A stretch of DNA of 64,000 nucleotides from Haladaptatus sp. R4 (GCF_001625445.1 NZ_LWHG01000029.1:310001-374000); one strand, 5' to 3'. Shown: positions 26,037-35,243, counted from the stretch's first letter. Notes: a model not told the origin generated them from the letters alone. Numbers and translations: made by a program.

Positions 26037-26350
26037 GACACAGTACTGCGGCTACTTCCTCATAAATTCGTCGGGGAAATCGACCGTTGAATTTTGGAAT
26101 TTCGGTGGATGTCGTCTCGACCGTCGGACTCGATTCGTGGGACGGGGCGGACTTCCGTGCGTATTTTGCCCGTATCCACAGCCCCCTCCCCCCTCGTTTC
26201 ACCTGTATTCCATTACGACCATATTTCTGTAAAGCCATGACTGTCTCTCACACTCACGACCTATCAGTTTGGATTCGTACTCGGGGTTCGTCGGCGGCGA
26301 GACTCACCGCCGCCTCGTTTTTCCTTCGGGACGAAAAGATGCGGTCGGTA
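26037..26350. other. intergenic region behind the PIG-L gene and before the second orc1/cdc6
   Basis: 314 bases without a supported gene. It contains one ORB-like motif (26179-26204) and moderately AT-rich DNA. A 98-codon plus-strand frame (26087-26383) crosses into the PIG-L gene and has no recognisable features. Confidence 0.5.
26179..26204 (+). repeat. single ORB-like motif upstream of the second orc1/cdc6
   Basis: A C-rich string (CCCCCTCCCCCCTC) is followed by GTTTCACCTG. This has the layout of haloarchaeal origin boxes (G-string plus GTGAAAC core) but different bases from the boxes at the left origin. Only one copy is seen. Confidence 0.4.
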
Positions 26351-27049
26351 TCAGTCGAGGAACTCGGAGGCCCGCTCGTGTAGCGGGACGAATCCCTCGG
26401 CGAACCCTGCGCCGCGCGTCCGTCCGAGAACGCGCGCTTGCGCCCTCACGTCCGCCAGTATGTCCTCGAACTCGGAATCGACGCCGCCGTGTTCGTTCAA
26501 CCACTCGACCTGCGATTCGTGTTCGAGGATGGCCTCCTCCTTGGTCGATTGCTGTTCGCTGATATCGATGTACACCTCCGGTTCGAACGACGACGTCGCC
26601 TTGCCGAAGTAGTAGACGTTGTCGGGTTCCCACGGTTCGTCGTCCGTTTCCAACAGCGGCAGTGCGGCCATGTAGTACGCGTCCGTCACCAACCGCGACG
26701 TGGCTCGATGGTCCGGATGCATGTCGTCGCTGAAATGCGTGAGAACGACGTCGGGCCGGTGCTCGCGGAGCGCTTCGACGAGCCGGAGCCTGTTTTCCAT
26801 CGAGTACGTGATCCGTCCGTCTTCGAAGCCGAGGAACGCCGTTTCCGCGCCGAGCGTCTCCGCCGCCGCCTCGGCTTCCTTCTCACGCGTCGCGGCGACG
26901 GCCGACTCGGTGGTGTCGAACCCGCCGTACTCGCCGCGCGTCATGTAGACGACGGTCACGTCGTCGCCGCGTTCGGCGTGCTTTGCGAGGGTACCGCCAC
27001 AGAAGATGTCGGCATCGTCCGGATGTGCAACTACTGCTACGAGATGCAT
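26351..27049 (-). CDS. PIG-L (LmbE-like) family deacetylase
   Basis: A 232-residue zinc-dependent hydrolase removing N-acetyl groups from GlcNAc-type sugars. The zinc motif AHPDD is at residues 8-12, and the third ligand lies in THFSDDMHPDHRATS. The ATG at 27049 (MHLVAVVAHPDD) is chosen over a GTG two codons upstream. In a region rich in chitinases and sugar dehydrogenases, an N-acetyl-glucosamine or chito-oligosaccharide deacetylase would make sense, but other acetylated sugars or thiol-type compounds are possible. It follows the sugar isomerase gene on the same strand with a 49-base gap. Confidence 0.92.
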   Translation of the reverse strand: MHLVAVVAHPDDADIFCGGTLAKHAERGDDVTVVYMTRGEYGGFDTTESAVAATREKEAEAAAETLGAETAFLGFEDGRITYSMENRLRLVEALREHRPDVVLTHFSDDMHPDHRATSRLVTDAYYMAALPLLETDDEPWEPDNVYYFGKATSSFEPEVYIDISEQQSTKEEAILEHESQVEWLNEHGGVDSEFEDILADVRAQARVLGRTRGAGFAEGFVPLHERASEFLD

Positions 27050-27098
27050 ACACACGAACCTACTCCAAGCGGGTAATAAATATTGTGTCGCCGGTGTG

Positions 27099-27902
27099 CT
27101 ACGAAAAGAGGTGTTCGAGGTCCGCTCGCAACCGGGGCGGCAGTCGCTCGGGTGCCGTCCGATACGGGGACACCTCCGCCGTTATCCACCCGTCGTAGCC
27201 GATTTCCGCCAACGCCTCGTCGACCGCGGTCCAGTCGATATCACCCTCAAGCGGATAGGTGAACCCTCCCATCGTGTCGATATCCGTCCGATAGTCCTTG
27301 ACGTGAACCCGCTCGACGTGCTCCCCGAGGATCCGAATCCACTGGGCCGGATAGCCGAACCGCTTGACGTTCCCGACGTCGAAGTACGCGCCCACCGGTC
27401 CGGCGTCGGACGCCGCCTCGACGAACCGAGCGAACTCCAGCGGGGACAACAGGAAGTCGTTCCACACGTTTTCGACACAGACCGTCACGCCGCGGTCGGC
27501 ACCGCTCGCCGCCAACGCCCGAACCGAGTCGAGCGCGCGGTCGTACGCCTCGTCGTAGGGCGTTCGCTCGTCAACGACTGCCGGGACGATGAGCACCGCA
27601 CCGGAACCGAGTTCCTCGGCGACTTCGAGCATTCGCTCGCCCGCGTCGATGCCCGCGGCGCGCGTTTCGTCGTCCGCGGCGGACAACCGGCGCTCCCAGT
27701 GAAGCGTGGTCGAAATCGCCGGAACGTCGAGTCCGAGTCGCTCCAGTTCGTCGGCCAGTTCCTCAACGAACTCGTCGTCCCACAGCGGACCGTCGGCCGT
27801 GAGGTTCGGTTCGATACCGTCGTATCCGGCGTCCGCGAGGAGTCGTGCGTTTTCCAGCAGTCCCTCCTCGGGGAACCCCATCTGATTGAGTGCAAACCGC
27901 AT
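27099..27902 (-). CDS. sugar phosphate isomerase/epimerase family protein (second)
   Basis: A 267-residue xylose-isomerase-like TIM barrel. Family marks: MRFALNQMGFPEE, GYDGIEPNL, VTVCVENVWNDF (Glu and Asn), VGAYFDVGNVKRFG with metal-ligand Asp, VERVHVKDYRTD with His, and GWITAEVSP near the end. The ATG at 27902 is used; another ATG lies one codon upstream. It reads leftward together with the PIG-L deacetylase and is divergent from the Gfo/Idh/MocA gene at 28006. A short palindrome (AAGTTAACTT) lies between the divergent starts. Probably acts on the same sugar derivative as its neighbours (inference). Confidence 0.9.
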   Translation of the reverse strand: MRFALNQMGFPEEGLLENARLLADAGYDGIEPNLTADGPLWDDEFVEELADELERLGLDVPAISTTLHWERRLSAADDETRAAGIDAGERMLEVAEELGSGAVLIVPAVVDERTPYDEAYDRALDSVRALAASGADRGVTVCVENVWNDFLLSPLEFARFVEAASDAGPVGAYFDVGNVKRFGYPAQWIRILGEHVERVHVKDYRTDIDTMGGFTYPLEGDIDWTAVDEALAEIGYDGWITAEVSPYRTAPERLPPRLRADLEHLFS

Positions 27903-27965
27903 CACTCCTAGCCTCTCGTTTGCGGTGATTTATACGTTTGTGCCGGTCTTGGTGTTGTTTTATCG

Positions 27966-27975
27966 AAGTTAACTT
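27966..27975. promoter_or_regulatory. perfect 10-base palindrome between divergent sugar genes
   Basis: AAGTTAACTT lies about 64 bases from the isomerase start and 30 bases before the ATG at 28006, next to a TTTAAC TATA-like element. It could be an operator or part of a promoter; weak evidence. Confidence 0.3.
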
Positions 27976-28005
27976 TAACACACGCCGCACCAGACACGGT
28001 GACAC

Positions 28006-29069
28006 ATGACACACAGTGTCGGATTCATCGGTGCCGGTGGCATCGCGTCGATCCACCTGGAAACGCTCGACGCGGTGGTCGAGTCGGGGACGGTCGGGGA
28101 AGACCGAGCGCCGTGCGATATCGAACTGGCGGCGATAGCGGACATCGACGGGGAAACGGCGCGCGCCGCCGCCCGTCCGCGCGGAGCGACGGCGTACACC
28201 GACGGCGTCGAACTGATCGAGTCGGAATCGCTCGACGCGCTCGTTATCGCCGTTCCGCCGTTCGCCCACGGCGAGTACGAGCTGGCCGCCGCCGACCGGG
28301 ACCTCGACCTATTCATCGAGAAACCCGTGGCCCTCACGATGGGGGACGCACGCGAGACGGCCCGACGTCTAGCCGACAGCGAGGGACTCTCGCACGTCGA
28401 TACGTCTGTCGATACGCACGGATCACGGAGCACGCACGGGAACTCCTCGACGCCGACGAATCGGCCACATCGACAGCACCTACTGGGTCCCGGTCCCCGA
28501 GTCCGACTGGTGGCGAGAGCGGCGCTACTCCGGCGGACAAATCGTCGAGCAGTCCACCCACGTCTACGACCTCCACCGGTATCTGGCGGGCGACGTCGTG
28601 GCGGCGACGCAGCGGAACCGACGGCTTGCTCGTCGGGACCGTCGACTTTCAGGACGCGACTTCGGTCACGCTCGACCACGGTTCCGGTGCCGTCTCGCAC
28701 GTCTCGTCGACCTGTGCGTCGCCGACGCCACGGTTCGAGGTGCGTATCGCGGCCGAAGACGCCGTCCTCGAACTGGATTACATGGATCACTCGCTCGCGG
28801 GAACCGTCGATGGCGAACCCGTGGAGTACGATGGCGACGGCGAGTGGTACCGACGGGAGTTCGAGGCGTTCCTTCGTGCGTCGGCGACCGATCACGGCGA
28901 ACGACGGACGAACGACGCGGAATCGGTCGATATTCGTTCGGACTTCGACGACGCCGCCGCGACGCTCGACGCGACGCTCGCCGCCCGCGAGGCGGCGGAA
29001 ACGGGTGAGAAGGTGCGTACGACGGTCGAGACGGCGGTCGACGTTTCGAACGCCGGTACCACCCTATGA
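28006..29069 (+). pseudogene. Gfo/Idh/MocA family oxidoreductase (fifth), with three frameshifts
   Basis: A sugar/inositol dehydrogenase-like gene whose pieces use all three frames. Frame one (ATG at 28006) covers VGFIGAGGIASIHLETL to LFIEKPVALTMGDARE and SHV. Frame two covers RYARITEHARELLDAD; frame three IDSTYWVPVPESDWW and IVEQSTHVYDLHRYLAGD; the last part (GLLVGTVDFQDATSV to VSNAGTTL) returns to frame two and ends at 29069. Shifts lie near 28400 (-1), 28461 (-1) and 28605-28615 (+1 or -2). The joined length of about 355 residues is normal. Three shifts in 220 bases make this the strongest case for real decay, although each piece is well conserved. Confidence 0.82.
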
Positions 29070-29070
29070 A

Positions 29071-29080
29071 TTTATTACGG
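29071..29080 (+). promoter_or_regulatory. TTTATTACGG element before the ABC ATPase gene
   Basis: TTTATTACGG, 33-42 bases before the ATG at 29113, recurs at 30354-30363 before the substrate-binding protein gene of the same importer. The TTTATTA part suits a TATA box with a short leader; the shared ACGG may be a regulator contact. Confidence 0.4.
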
Positions 29081-29112
29081 CTGGTTACAAAGGCCATCAG
29101 TAGTGCCTCAGT

Positions 29113-30250
29113 ATGGGTAAGTTAGACATACGCAACCTCCGGAAGGAGTTTCTCGACGGGGACCGGTCGATCGTCGCGGTCGAGGATCTGAATATCGACA
29201 TCGACGACGGGGAGTTCCTCATCTTCGTCGGTCCGTCGGGGTGCGGCAAATCGACGACGCTTCGCTGTATCGCCGGACTCGAATCGCCGACCGACGGCAA
29301 CATCCTGTTGAACGAAACCGACATCACGAACAAACCCCCCACCGAGCGCGACATCGCGATGGTGTTCCAGAACTACGCGCTGTACCCGCACCTCAACGCG
29401 CGCAAGAATATCGGATTCGGTCTCAAGATGTCCACCGACATGGGGGCCGACGAAATCGAGCGTCGGGTCGATGACGTCGCCGAGATGATGGGCATCGAGG
29501 AGATACTCGAAAAGAAACCGGGCGAACTCTCCGGCGGGCAACAACAGCGCGTCGCGCTCGGCCGCGCCATCGTCCGCGAACCGGAGGTGTTCCTGATGGA
29601 CGAACCGCTCTCGAACTTGGACGCGAAGCTCCGGACGACGATGCGGACGGAGCTACAGAACCTCCAGCAGGACCTGAACATTACGACCATCTACGTGACC
29701 CACGACCAGACGGAAGCGATGACGATGGGCGACCGGATCGCCATCCTGAACGACGGGAAACTCCAGCAACTCGGGACGCCGCTCGAATGTTACTACGAAC
29801 CCGCGAATCGGTTCGTCGCCGGGTTCATCGGCTCCCCCTCGATGAACTTCTTCGAGGTCGACTACGTCGACGGCGGAACTCGTCCACGACTCGTTCCGGT
29901 ACGACCTCTCGCCGAAGGCGCGCGAGCAACTCGTCGGCTACGAGGGGCGGATGACGCTCGGCATCCGCCCGGAGAGCATCGAAACCGTCCCGGCCGACGA
30001 ACCGGGAGCGATTTCGACGACCGTCTCGGTGACCGAACCGATGGGAGAACTCACGTACGCCTACGTCGATATCGGCGGCCAGACGTGTACGGTGACGCTT
30101 TCCGGGGAGCGGATGGTGGAATCCGGAACGACGCTCACCATCGATTTCCCCGAGGACAAGATACACCTCTTCGACCCCGACACCGGCGAAACCGTCAAGA
30201 CGAGGAGCGTCTCGACCGCGACCGACACCAACGTCGACGCTCGCGCATAA
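29113..30250 (+). pseudogene. sugar ABC transporter ATP-binding protein (MalK/UgpC type), frameshifted
   Basis: The ATPase of a carbohydrate importer, about 378 residues. Walker A GPSGCGKST, the Q-loop in MVFQNYALYPHLNARKN, signature LSGGQQQR, Walker B VFLMDEPLSNLD and the switch His in VTHDQTEAMTMGD are all present. The C-terminal regulatory OB-fold starts with GFIGSPSMNFFEV. A shift near 29874 (net +1 or -2) moves the rest into another frame, through REQLVGYEGRMTLGIRPE to the stop at 30250. It is the first gene of a cluster followed by substrate-binding protein and two permeases. The paralogue at 58931 is intact. Confidence 0.88.
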
Positions 30251-30353
30251 TTTCCGAAAAACAACTCGGTTCCGGGTAAAAAACTCGGATCGTCCCGACT
30301 TCCCTCCGATTACTGGCCAGATTGGAATGGTATTTGGTACCCTGTGGCAAATA

Positions 30354-30363
30354 TTTATTACGG
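30354..30363 (+). promoter_or_regulatory. TTTATTACGG element before the substrate-binding protein gene
   Basis: A second exact copy of the 29071-29080 decamer, 29-38 bases before the ATG at 30392. It suggests that the ATPase gene and the following genes have separate, similarly controlled promoters. Confidence 0.4.
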
Positions 30364-30391
30364 AGTAGCATCGTTCTTCGGTCAGAGCGGT

Positions 30392-31663
30392 ATGAGCAAC
30401 AGAAACCTCACTCGACGTAACGTTCTCACAACGGCTGGCACCATCGGCGCAGGAAGCCTCGCCGGTTGTTCGGGCATGATGCCCGGTAGCTCCGGCGACG
30501 GCGACGGCGGCGCAAAGTCCGGAACGCTTTGGGCGTGGAACGACCCCGGTCTTTCGCCGATTCGCAAAAAGCAGGCGAAGGCCCTCGCAAAACAGAGCGA
30601 CAAAATATCCGACCTCAGTTGGGAGTACTACCCCTTCGAGAACTATCTCGCCAAGGCGACGACCGCGATCCCCGCAGGTAACGCGCCGGACAGCCTCGCG
30701 TTGTCCGTTCTGTGGGTGCCGCGGTTCGCCGACAAGGGCGTCGCACTCAACCTCGAAAAGAACGGTTTCAACCCGGACGACTACGTCTCGGCCGCACGAC
30801 GCAACGCAAGCTACGACGGCAACCTGTGGGCGGTCCCGTGGTACGCCGACTGTCGTCTGGTGGCGATAAACAAGAAGAAGTTCAAGGAAGCGGGCTTGGA
30901 GATTCCCGAACCGACCCACCGTCCGAGCTGGGACGAGTTCGGTTCGTGGATCGACGAGTTGGGCAAGAAGAACAAGGCGGCGTTCTCCATGTCCGCCGGT
31001 GAGGGCTTCGACTGCTTCGCGCTCTCCAATGGGAGCGGCTACCTCAACGACGACGGGACGAAGGCGATAATCAACGACGACGCGGCGGTTCAAGCGGCGA
31101 AATTCCTCCAGCCGAGGGTCGTCGAGGACAAGTCCATCATCACGCGGAACTCCGGCGGCAGCCTCGCCATCGAGGACTTCCTCGCCGGGGAAGCCGCGAT
31201 GTGTTTCGCGGGATCGTGGAACTATCCGCGCCTGCGCGACAGCGGTATCGATTATCAGTACGTTCCGTACCCCAGCGGCCCGAAGATCGACAAGAGCCAC
31301 ACGTGGAGCGCGGGCGTGTTCTACACCGTTCCGAACCGCGGTGGCGCGGACAAGGAGGTCGGCCTCGAATGGCTGAACTACGTGAACTCCATGGACGTTC
31401 AGAAGAATGTCACCAAATCGATGGGCGGGTTCCCGGGACGGAAGGAGGCCTACGATTCGGACGAGTTCAAGAACTTCATCGACAACAATCCGAAGTTGAA
31501 ACCCGTCGCACAGGAGATGGACAACACCGTCCCCTTCCCCAGCCACCCCGACGTGTCGAAGATGTGGGATTCGGTCCACAAGCAGGCACAGGCGATGTGG
31601 CAGGGAACGGACCCGAAAAAGGCACTCGACAAGGCCGCTAGCGACATCAACAAACTCCTCTAA
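30392..31663 (+). CDS. extracellular solute-binding protein of a sugar ABC importer
   Basis: A 423-residue family 1 solute-binding lipoprotein. The signal is of Tat type (LTRRNVLTTAGTIGAG) with a lipobox SLAGC, so Cys26 should carry the lipid anchor outside the membrane. A Gly/Asp/Ser-rich linker precedes the two-lobed binding domain, which has the usual GEAAMCFAGSWNYP segment. The ATG at 30392 is chosen because the Tat signal begins there, although the frame is open further upstream. Two permease genes follow directly (3-base gap). The ligand is likely a mono- or oligosaccharide; given nearby chitinases it may be a chito-oligosaccharide (inference). Confidence 0.93.
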   Translation: MSNRNLTRRNVLTTAGTIGAGSLAGCSGMMPGSSGDGDGGAKSGTLWAWNDPGLSPIRKKQAKALAKQSDKISDLSWEYYPFENYLAKATTAIPAGNAPDSLALSVLWVPRFADKGVALNLEKNGFNPDDYVSAARRNASYDGNLWAVPWYADCRLVAINKKKFKEAGLEIPEPTHRPSWDEFGSWIDELGKKNKAAFSMSAGEGFDCFALSNGSGYLNDDGTKAIINDDAAVQAAKFLQPRVVEDKSIITRNSGGSLAIEDFLAGEAAMCFAGSWNYPRLRDSGIDYQYVPYPSGPKIDKSHTWSAGVFYTVPNRGGADKEVGLEWLNYVNSMDVQKNVTKSMGGFPGRKEAYDSDEFKNFIDNNPKLKPVAQEMDNTVPFPSHPDVSKMWDSVHKQAQAMWQGTDPKKALDKAASDINKLL

Positions 31664-31665
31664 CC

Positions 31666-32604
31666 ATGTCACAATCTCAGGGAACCACGGGCGTTCGGGA
31701 CCGTCTCGACGGATTCGTTTCCGGCCTCACCGTCGGCAACGCCGATACGGACCTGTCGTGGTACGCTATCGTTCTCCCGAAGGTGTTCATCTTCGCCGCC
31801 GTCCTGCTGATCCCGTTCCTCGGCGCGTTTTACGTGAGCCTTCATCAGTGGGAGCCGTTGGCTCAATCCCATCCGTTCGTCGGTATCGACAACTACGTTC
31901 GGCTGGTGCAAGACCCGATATTCTGGGACGCGCTGATAAACACCGCTGGCTACAGTCTGGCCCTCCTCGTCTTCGACGTTCCCATCGCGCTCGGGTTGGC
32001 ACTGCTGTTGAACATGAACCTGCGCGGGACGAAGTTCTACTCCGCGGCCATCTTCCTCCCCGTCGTGACCTCGTGGGTCGTCGTCTCGCTCATCTGGTCG
32101 TGGATCTACAACCCGCAGTACGGGTTGTTGAACACGATGTTGGGGACCATCGGTCTCCCGCAACTCTCGTGGCTCCAGAGTTCCAAGACGGCGCTGGCGT
32201 CCATCGCCCTCATGAGCATCTGGAAGCACATCGGGTTCAACATGGTCATCTTCCTCGCCGGGTTGAAGGGAATCCCGGACGACCTGTACGAGGCGGCCAT
32301 CATCGACGGCGCGAACCGCTGGGAGCGGTTCCGCTACGTCACACTGCCGCTGCTGAAGCCGACGACGTTCTTCGTGTTCATCGTGACGCTCGTCTTCTCG
32401 TTCCGCGTCTACACGCAGGTGTACGTGATGACCAACGGCGGTCCCGTTCACTCCACCTACACCATCGTCTACTACTTCTGGCAGACCGGCTTCCAGCAGT
32501 TCGAGATGGGCTACGCGAGCGCCATCGCGGTCGTGTTGTTCCTGCTGGTGTTCGGACTGAGCGTCCTCCAACAGCGCACGTGGGGTGACGACGTTGGCTA
32601 CTGA
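31666..32604 (+). CDS. sugar ABC transporter permease (MalF/UgpA type)
   Basis: A 312-residue membrane subunit with six predicted helices. The cytoplasmic coupling motif is at about residues 207-226 (EAAIIDGANRWERFRYVTLP), the EAA loop that contacts the ATPase. The N-terminal 35 residues are polar. It starts three bases after the stop of the binding protein and overlaps the next permease by 20 bases, so the genes are co-transcribed. Confidence 0.94.
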   Translation: MSQSQGTTGVRDRLDGFVSGLTVGNADTDLSWYAIVLPKVFIFAAVLLIPFLGAFYVSLHQWEPLAQSHPFVGIDNYVRLVQDPIFWDALINTAGYSLALLVFDVPIALGLALLLNMNLRGTKFYSAAIFLPVVTSWVVVSLIWSWIYNPQYGLLNTMLGTIGLPQLSWLQSSKTALASIALMSIWKHIGFNMVIFLAGLKGIPDDLYEAAIIDGANRWERFRYVTLPLLKPTTFFVFIVTLVFSFRVYTQVYVMTNGGPVHSTYTIVYYFWQTGFQQFEMGYASAIAVVLFLLVFGLSVLQQRTWGDDVGY

Positions 32605-33475
32605 GGACCTCGACTTCGAGGACGACCAACCGAGCGTCGAATACGAGGGTTCGCGGTACGACACGGTCGCAAAATGGGTCGCCCACGGCATCCTCATCGT
32701 CATGAGCGCCATCATGACGATTCCGTTCCTCTGGGCGTTTCTCACGTCGTTGAAACCCGAGAACAAGATATTCACGACGATTCACCAAATCATCCCGGCG
32801 CATCCGACGTTCGCCAACTACGTGAACGTCTGGATGCAGAACCCGCTCGACCGCTGGGTGCTCAACAGCCTCGTCCTGACGGTCGGCGTGGTGTTTTTCA
32901 CCCTGCTGCTCGACACGCTCGCGGGCTACGCGCTGGCGAAGGGTGATTTCAAGGGGAAATCGTTCGTCTACACGCTGGTCATCGGGACGCTCGTCATCCC
33001 GCCGCAGGTCGTGCTCGTCCCGCTGTATCTGGAGATGAACGCGCTCAACTGGTCGAACACCTACTGGGCTATCATCGTGCTGTACGTCGCCAACCCGTTC
33101 GGGACGTTCATGATGCGACAGTTCTTCCTCGGCGTCCCCGACTCGCTCATCGAGGCGGCCAGAATGGACGGTTGTAGCACGATTCAGATCTACACGCGGG
33201 TCATGTTGCCGCTGGCGAAACCCGCCCTGTCGTCGCTGGGCGTGTTCACGTTCATCTTCGTCTGGGGCGCGTTCCTGTGGCCGCTGGTCATCCTCAACGA
33301 TTCGGCGATGTACCCGCTCCAGGTCGGCATCGGCCTGCTCACAGGGAAGTACAGCTCGCAGTGGGGACAACTCCTCGCGGGGGTCGTGCTCGCCGCGCTG
33401 CCCGTCATCGCGGCTTACCTGCTCGCACAGCGGACCTTCATGGAGGGTATCGCGCTGACTGGAGGGAAGGGATGA
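32585..33475 (+). CDS. sugar ABC transporter permease (MalG/UgpE type)
   Basis: A 296-residue partner permease with six predicted helices. The EAA loop is EAARMDGCSTIQIYTRVMLP. The GTG at 32585 is the first start in frame and overlaps the end of the upstream permease. The acidic first 25 residues (ATEDLDFEDDQPSVEYEG) are typical of haloarchaea. Its stop overlaps the start of a small membrane protein gene (ATGA at 33472-33475). Confidence 0.94.
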   Translation: MTTLATEDLDFEDDQPSVEYEGSRYDTVAKWVAHGILIVMSAIMTIPFLWAFLTSLKPENKIFTTIHQIIPAHPTFANYVNVWMQNPLDRWVLNSLVLTVGVVFFTLLLDTLAGYALAKGDFKGKSFVYTLVIGTLVIPPQVVLVPLYLEMNALNWSNTYWAIIVLYVANPFGTFMMRQFFLGVPDSLIEAARMDGCSTIQIYTRVMLPLAKPALSSLGVFTFIFVWGAFLWPLVILNDSAMYPLQVGIGLLTGKYSSQWGQLLAGVVLAALPVIAAYLLAQRTFMEGIALTGGKG

Positions 33476-33711
33476 TCACCCTGTCCGCCGCTCCCCTGTT
33501 CACCGTCCTGTTGCGTCTCGGCTACTCCGGGCGCAACGAACCGGTTGTCGGCGGCGCGCTCGTCTTCTTCGTCGCCGCGGCGGGACTGCTGTACCTCTCG
33601 TTCGTCCGCGACGAGATGGACGCGGGGCCGCTGATGAAGGTGGGCGGGTTCCTCCTGCTCGGGATGGCGTTCCTCGCGTTCTTCTGGCCGTGGAGGCCGT
33701 GGCCGCACTGA
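33472..33711 (+). CDS. small two-helix membrane protein in the ABC importer operon
   Basis: A 79-residue hydrophobic protein with predicted membrane helices at about residues 24-44 and 55-73 and a Trp/Pro-rich C-terminus (FFWPWRPWPH). The ATG overlaps the permease stop codon, so it is almost certainly translated from the same message. I do not recognise a family. By position it could be an accessory or assembly subunit of the importer (inference). The open frame continues upstream inside the permease gene but has no meaning there. Confidence 0.7.
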   Translation: MITLSAAPLFTVLLRLGYSGRNEPVVGGALVFFVAAAGLLYLSFVRDEMDAGPLMKVGGFLLLGMAFLAFFWPWRPWPH

Positions 33712-33731
33712 CCTGACAGCTTTTTATTCTA
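33712..33731 (+). terminator. probable T-rich terminator of the ABC operon
   Basis: The TTTTTATTCT stretch directly follows the stop codon at 33709-33711; haloarchaeal transcripts commonly end in such T-tracts without a strong hairpin. Confidence 0.35.
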
Positions 33732-33769
33732 GGGGTATCACTCAAGAGGCTTCCCGAGAGAGTGGGAAC

Positions 33770-35219
33770 ATGCAAGTTGCCGTCGGTGCCATCAGCCACG
33801 AAACGAACACGTTCGCGGACGGGCGGACCGGACTCGAAACGTTCTCGACCACGACGGGTGCCGACCTCCTGACGACGGAGCACGTCGGCCGCTCGATCCG
33901 TGGCATCGTGGATGAACTCGAACGCGCGGGCGTCGATATCCTCCCGACGGTGGGCGCGAGCGCGCTTCCGGCCCCGACCGTCGAGGCGAGCGCGTTCGAG
34001 TGGATGCGGTACGAACTCGTCTCTAGACTCGACGGCGAACCCGTGGACGGCGTCTGTCTCGACCTGCACGGCTCGATGTACGTCGAGGGGGAACCCGACC
34101 CCGAAGGCGCGCTGCTCGAAGCGGTCCGCGCGGTGGTCGGCGAGGACGTTCCGATCACGGCGGCGCTCGACATGCACGCCACCATCACCGAGCGAATGGT
34201 CGCCACCCTCGACGGCGTCGCGGGGTATCGCACCGCGCCGCACACCGACGTCACGGAGACGGGAACGCGGGCCGCGAAGCTCCTGCTCGCCGACCTGCGC
34301 GGGGACGCCTCGCTCACGCTCGGCTGGGAACGACTGCCGATGCTCCTCGCCGGGGAGCAGTCCGAATCGGAATTCGAACCGATGCGCTCGCTCGTCGCGG
34401 CGCTCCGCGACGCTGACGAGCGGGACGGCATCCACGACGCGAACTTCTTTCTCGGATTTCCGTGGGCCGACTCCCCGAACGCTGGCTGCCACGCGCTCGT
34501 GACCGGCGACGCCGCCGCGCCCGAATCCCTCACCGAAGCGACGACCGAACTCGCGCGGGCGTTCTGGCGGAAACGCCGCGAGTTCGACTTCTCGACCGAC
34601 GCCTACGACCCGGCCGTCGCCCTCGAATCGGCAACGCACGACCGACGCCGACCGGTCGTTATCTCCGACACGGGCGACATCCCCGGCGCGGGCGCGTCCG
34701 AGGACACGACGAACCTCCTATCGAAGATGCGCGAGCGCTCGGACCTCGGGCCGTCGCTGTTCGCCGTCGTCGCGGACGATGCGAGCTACGAGCAATGCTA
34801 CACCGCTGGTGAAGGCCGATCAGTCCGACTCGACCTCGGCCGGAACGTTCCCGAAAACATGCCGCTCACGGCGGACGGAACCGTGTCGAAATTGGTCGAA
34901 TTCGACGGGGGCGGAACCGCCCTCGTTTCGCTGGACGGCGGCGTGGACGTGGTCGTGGCCGACACGCGGACGAACCTGCACCGCGACCCCACGTTCCTCC
35001 ACCGGTTCGACGCCGCCCCGGACGACTACGACTGCGTCGTCCTGAAAAGCGGTTACTTGAGTCCCGCGTGGAAAGCCGTCGCGGCGCGGGAACTGTTCGC
35101 GCTCACGCCCGGCGACACGAACCAGTTGCTCGCCGATCTGCCGTACGAAGAAATCCCGCGTCCGACGTTCCCGCTGGACGAGGACGCGGAGATGGGAACC
35201 GAAAAACGGCGAGAACTGA
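33770..35219 (+). CDS. M81 family (MlrC-like) metallopeptidase
   Basis: A zinc peptidase of the microcystinase C (DUF1485/MlrC) family, about 482 residues. Metal-site segments are AISHETNTF near the N-terminus, CLDLHGSMYVEGEPDPEG and ALDMHATITERM; the MlrC C-terminal domain follows (VISDTGDIPGAGASEDTTNL, VLKSGYLSPAWKAVA) and ends at IPRPTFPLDED. As written the frame runs on to 35578 through a pyrimidine-rich tract into antisense chitinase DNA. Removing one A from the run at 35202-35206 brings a TGA at 35217-35219, inside a strong hairpin, which I take as the true end. Family members cleave small cyclic or linear peptides; the substrate is unknown. Confidence 0.87.
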
Positions 35220-35243
35220 CCCGCTTTGCGGGCCGTTCTCGCC
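35208..35243. terminator. hairpin between the convergent M81 and chitinase genes
   Basis: GGCGAGAAC (35208-35216) pairs with GTTCTCGCC (35235-35243), and an inner CCCGC/GCGGG (35220-35224, 35228-35232) extends the stem around a TTT loop. A T5 run follows at 35256-35260. The hairpin overlaps the predicted M81 stop codon and could end transcription from both sides. Confidence 0.55.

Noticed and set aside
29825-31672. 615-codon minus-strand frame opposite the ABC binding-protein gene
   Set aside because: It mirrors the solute-binding protein gene and has Arg/Val-rich composition without any domain.
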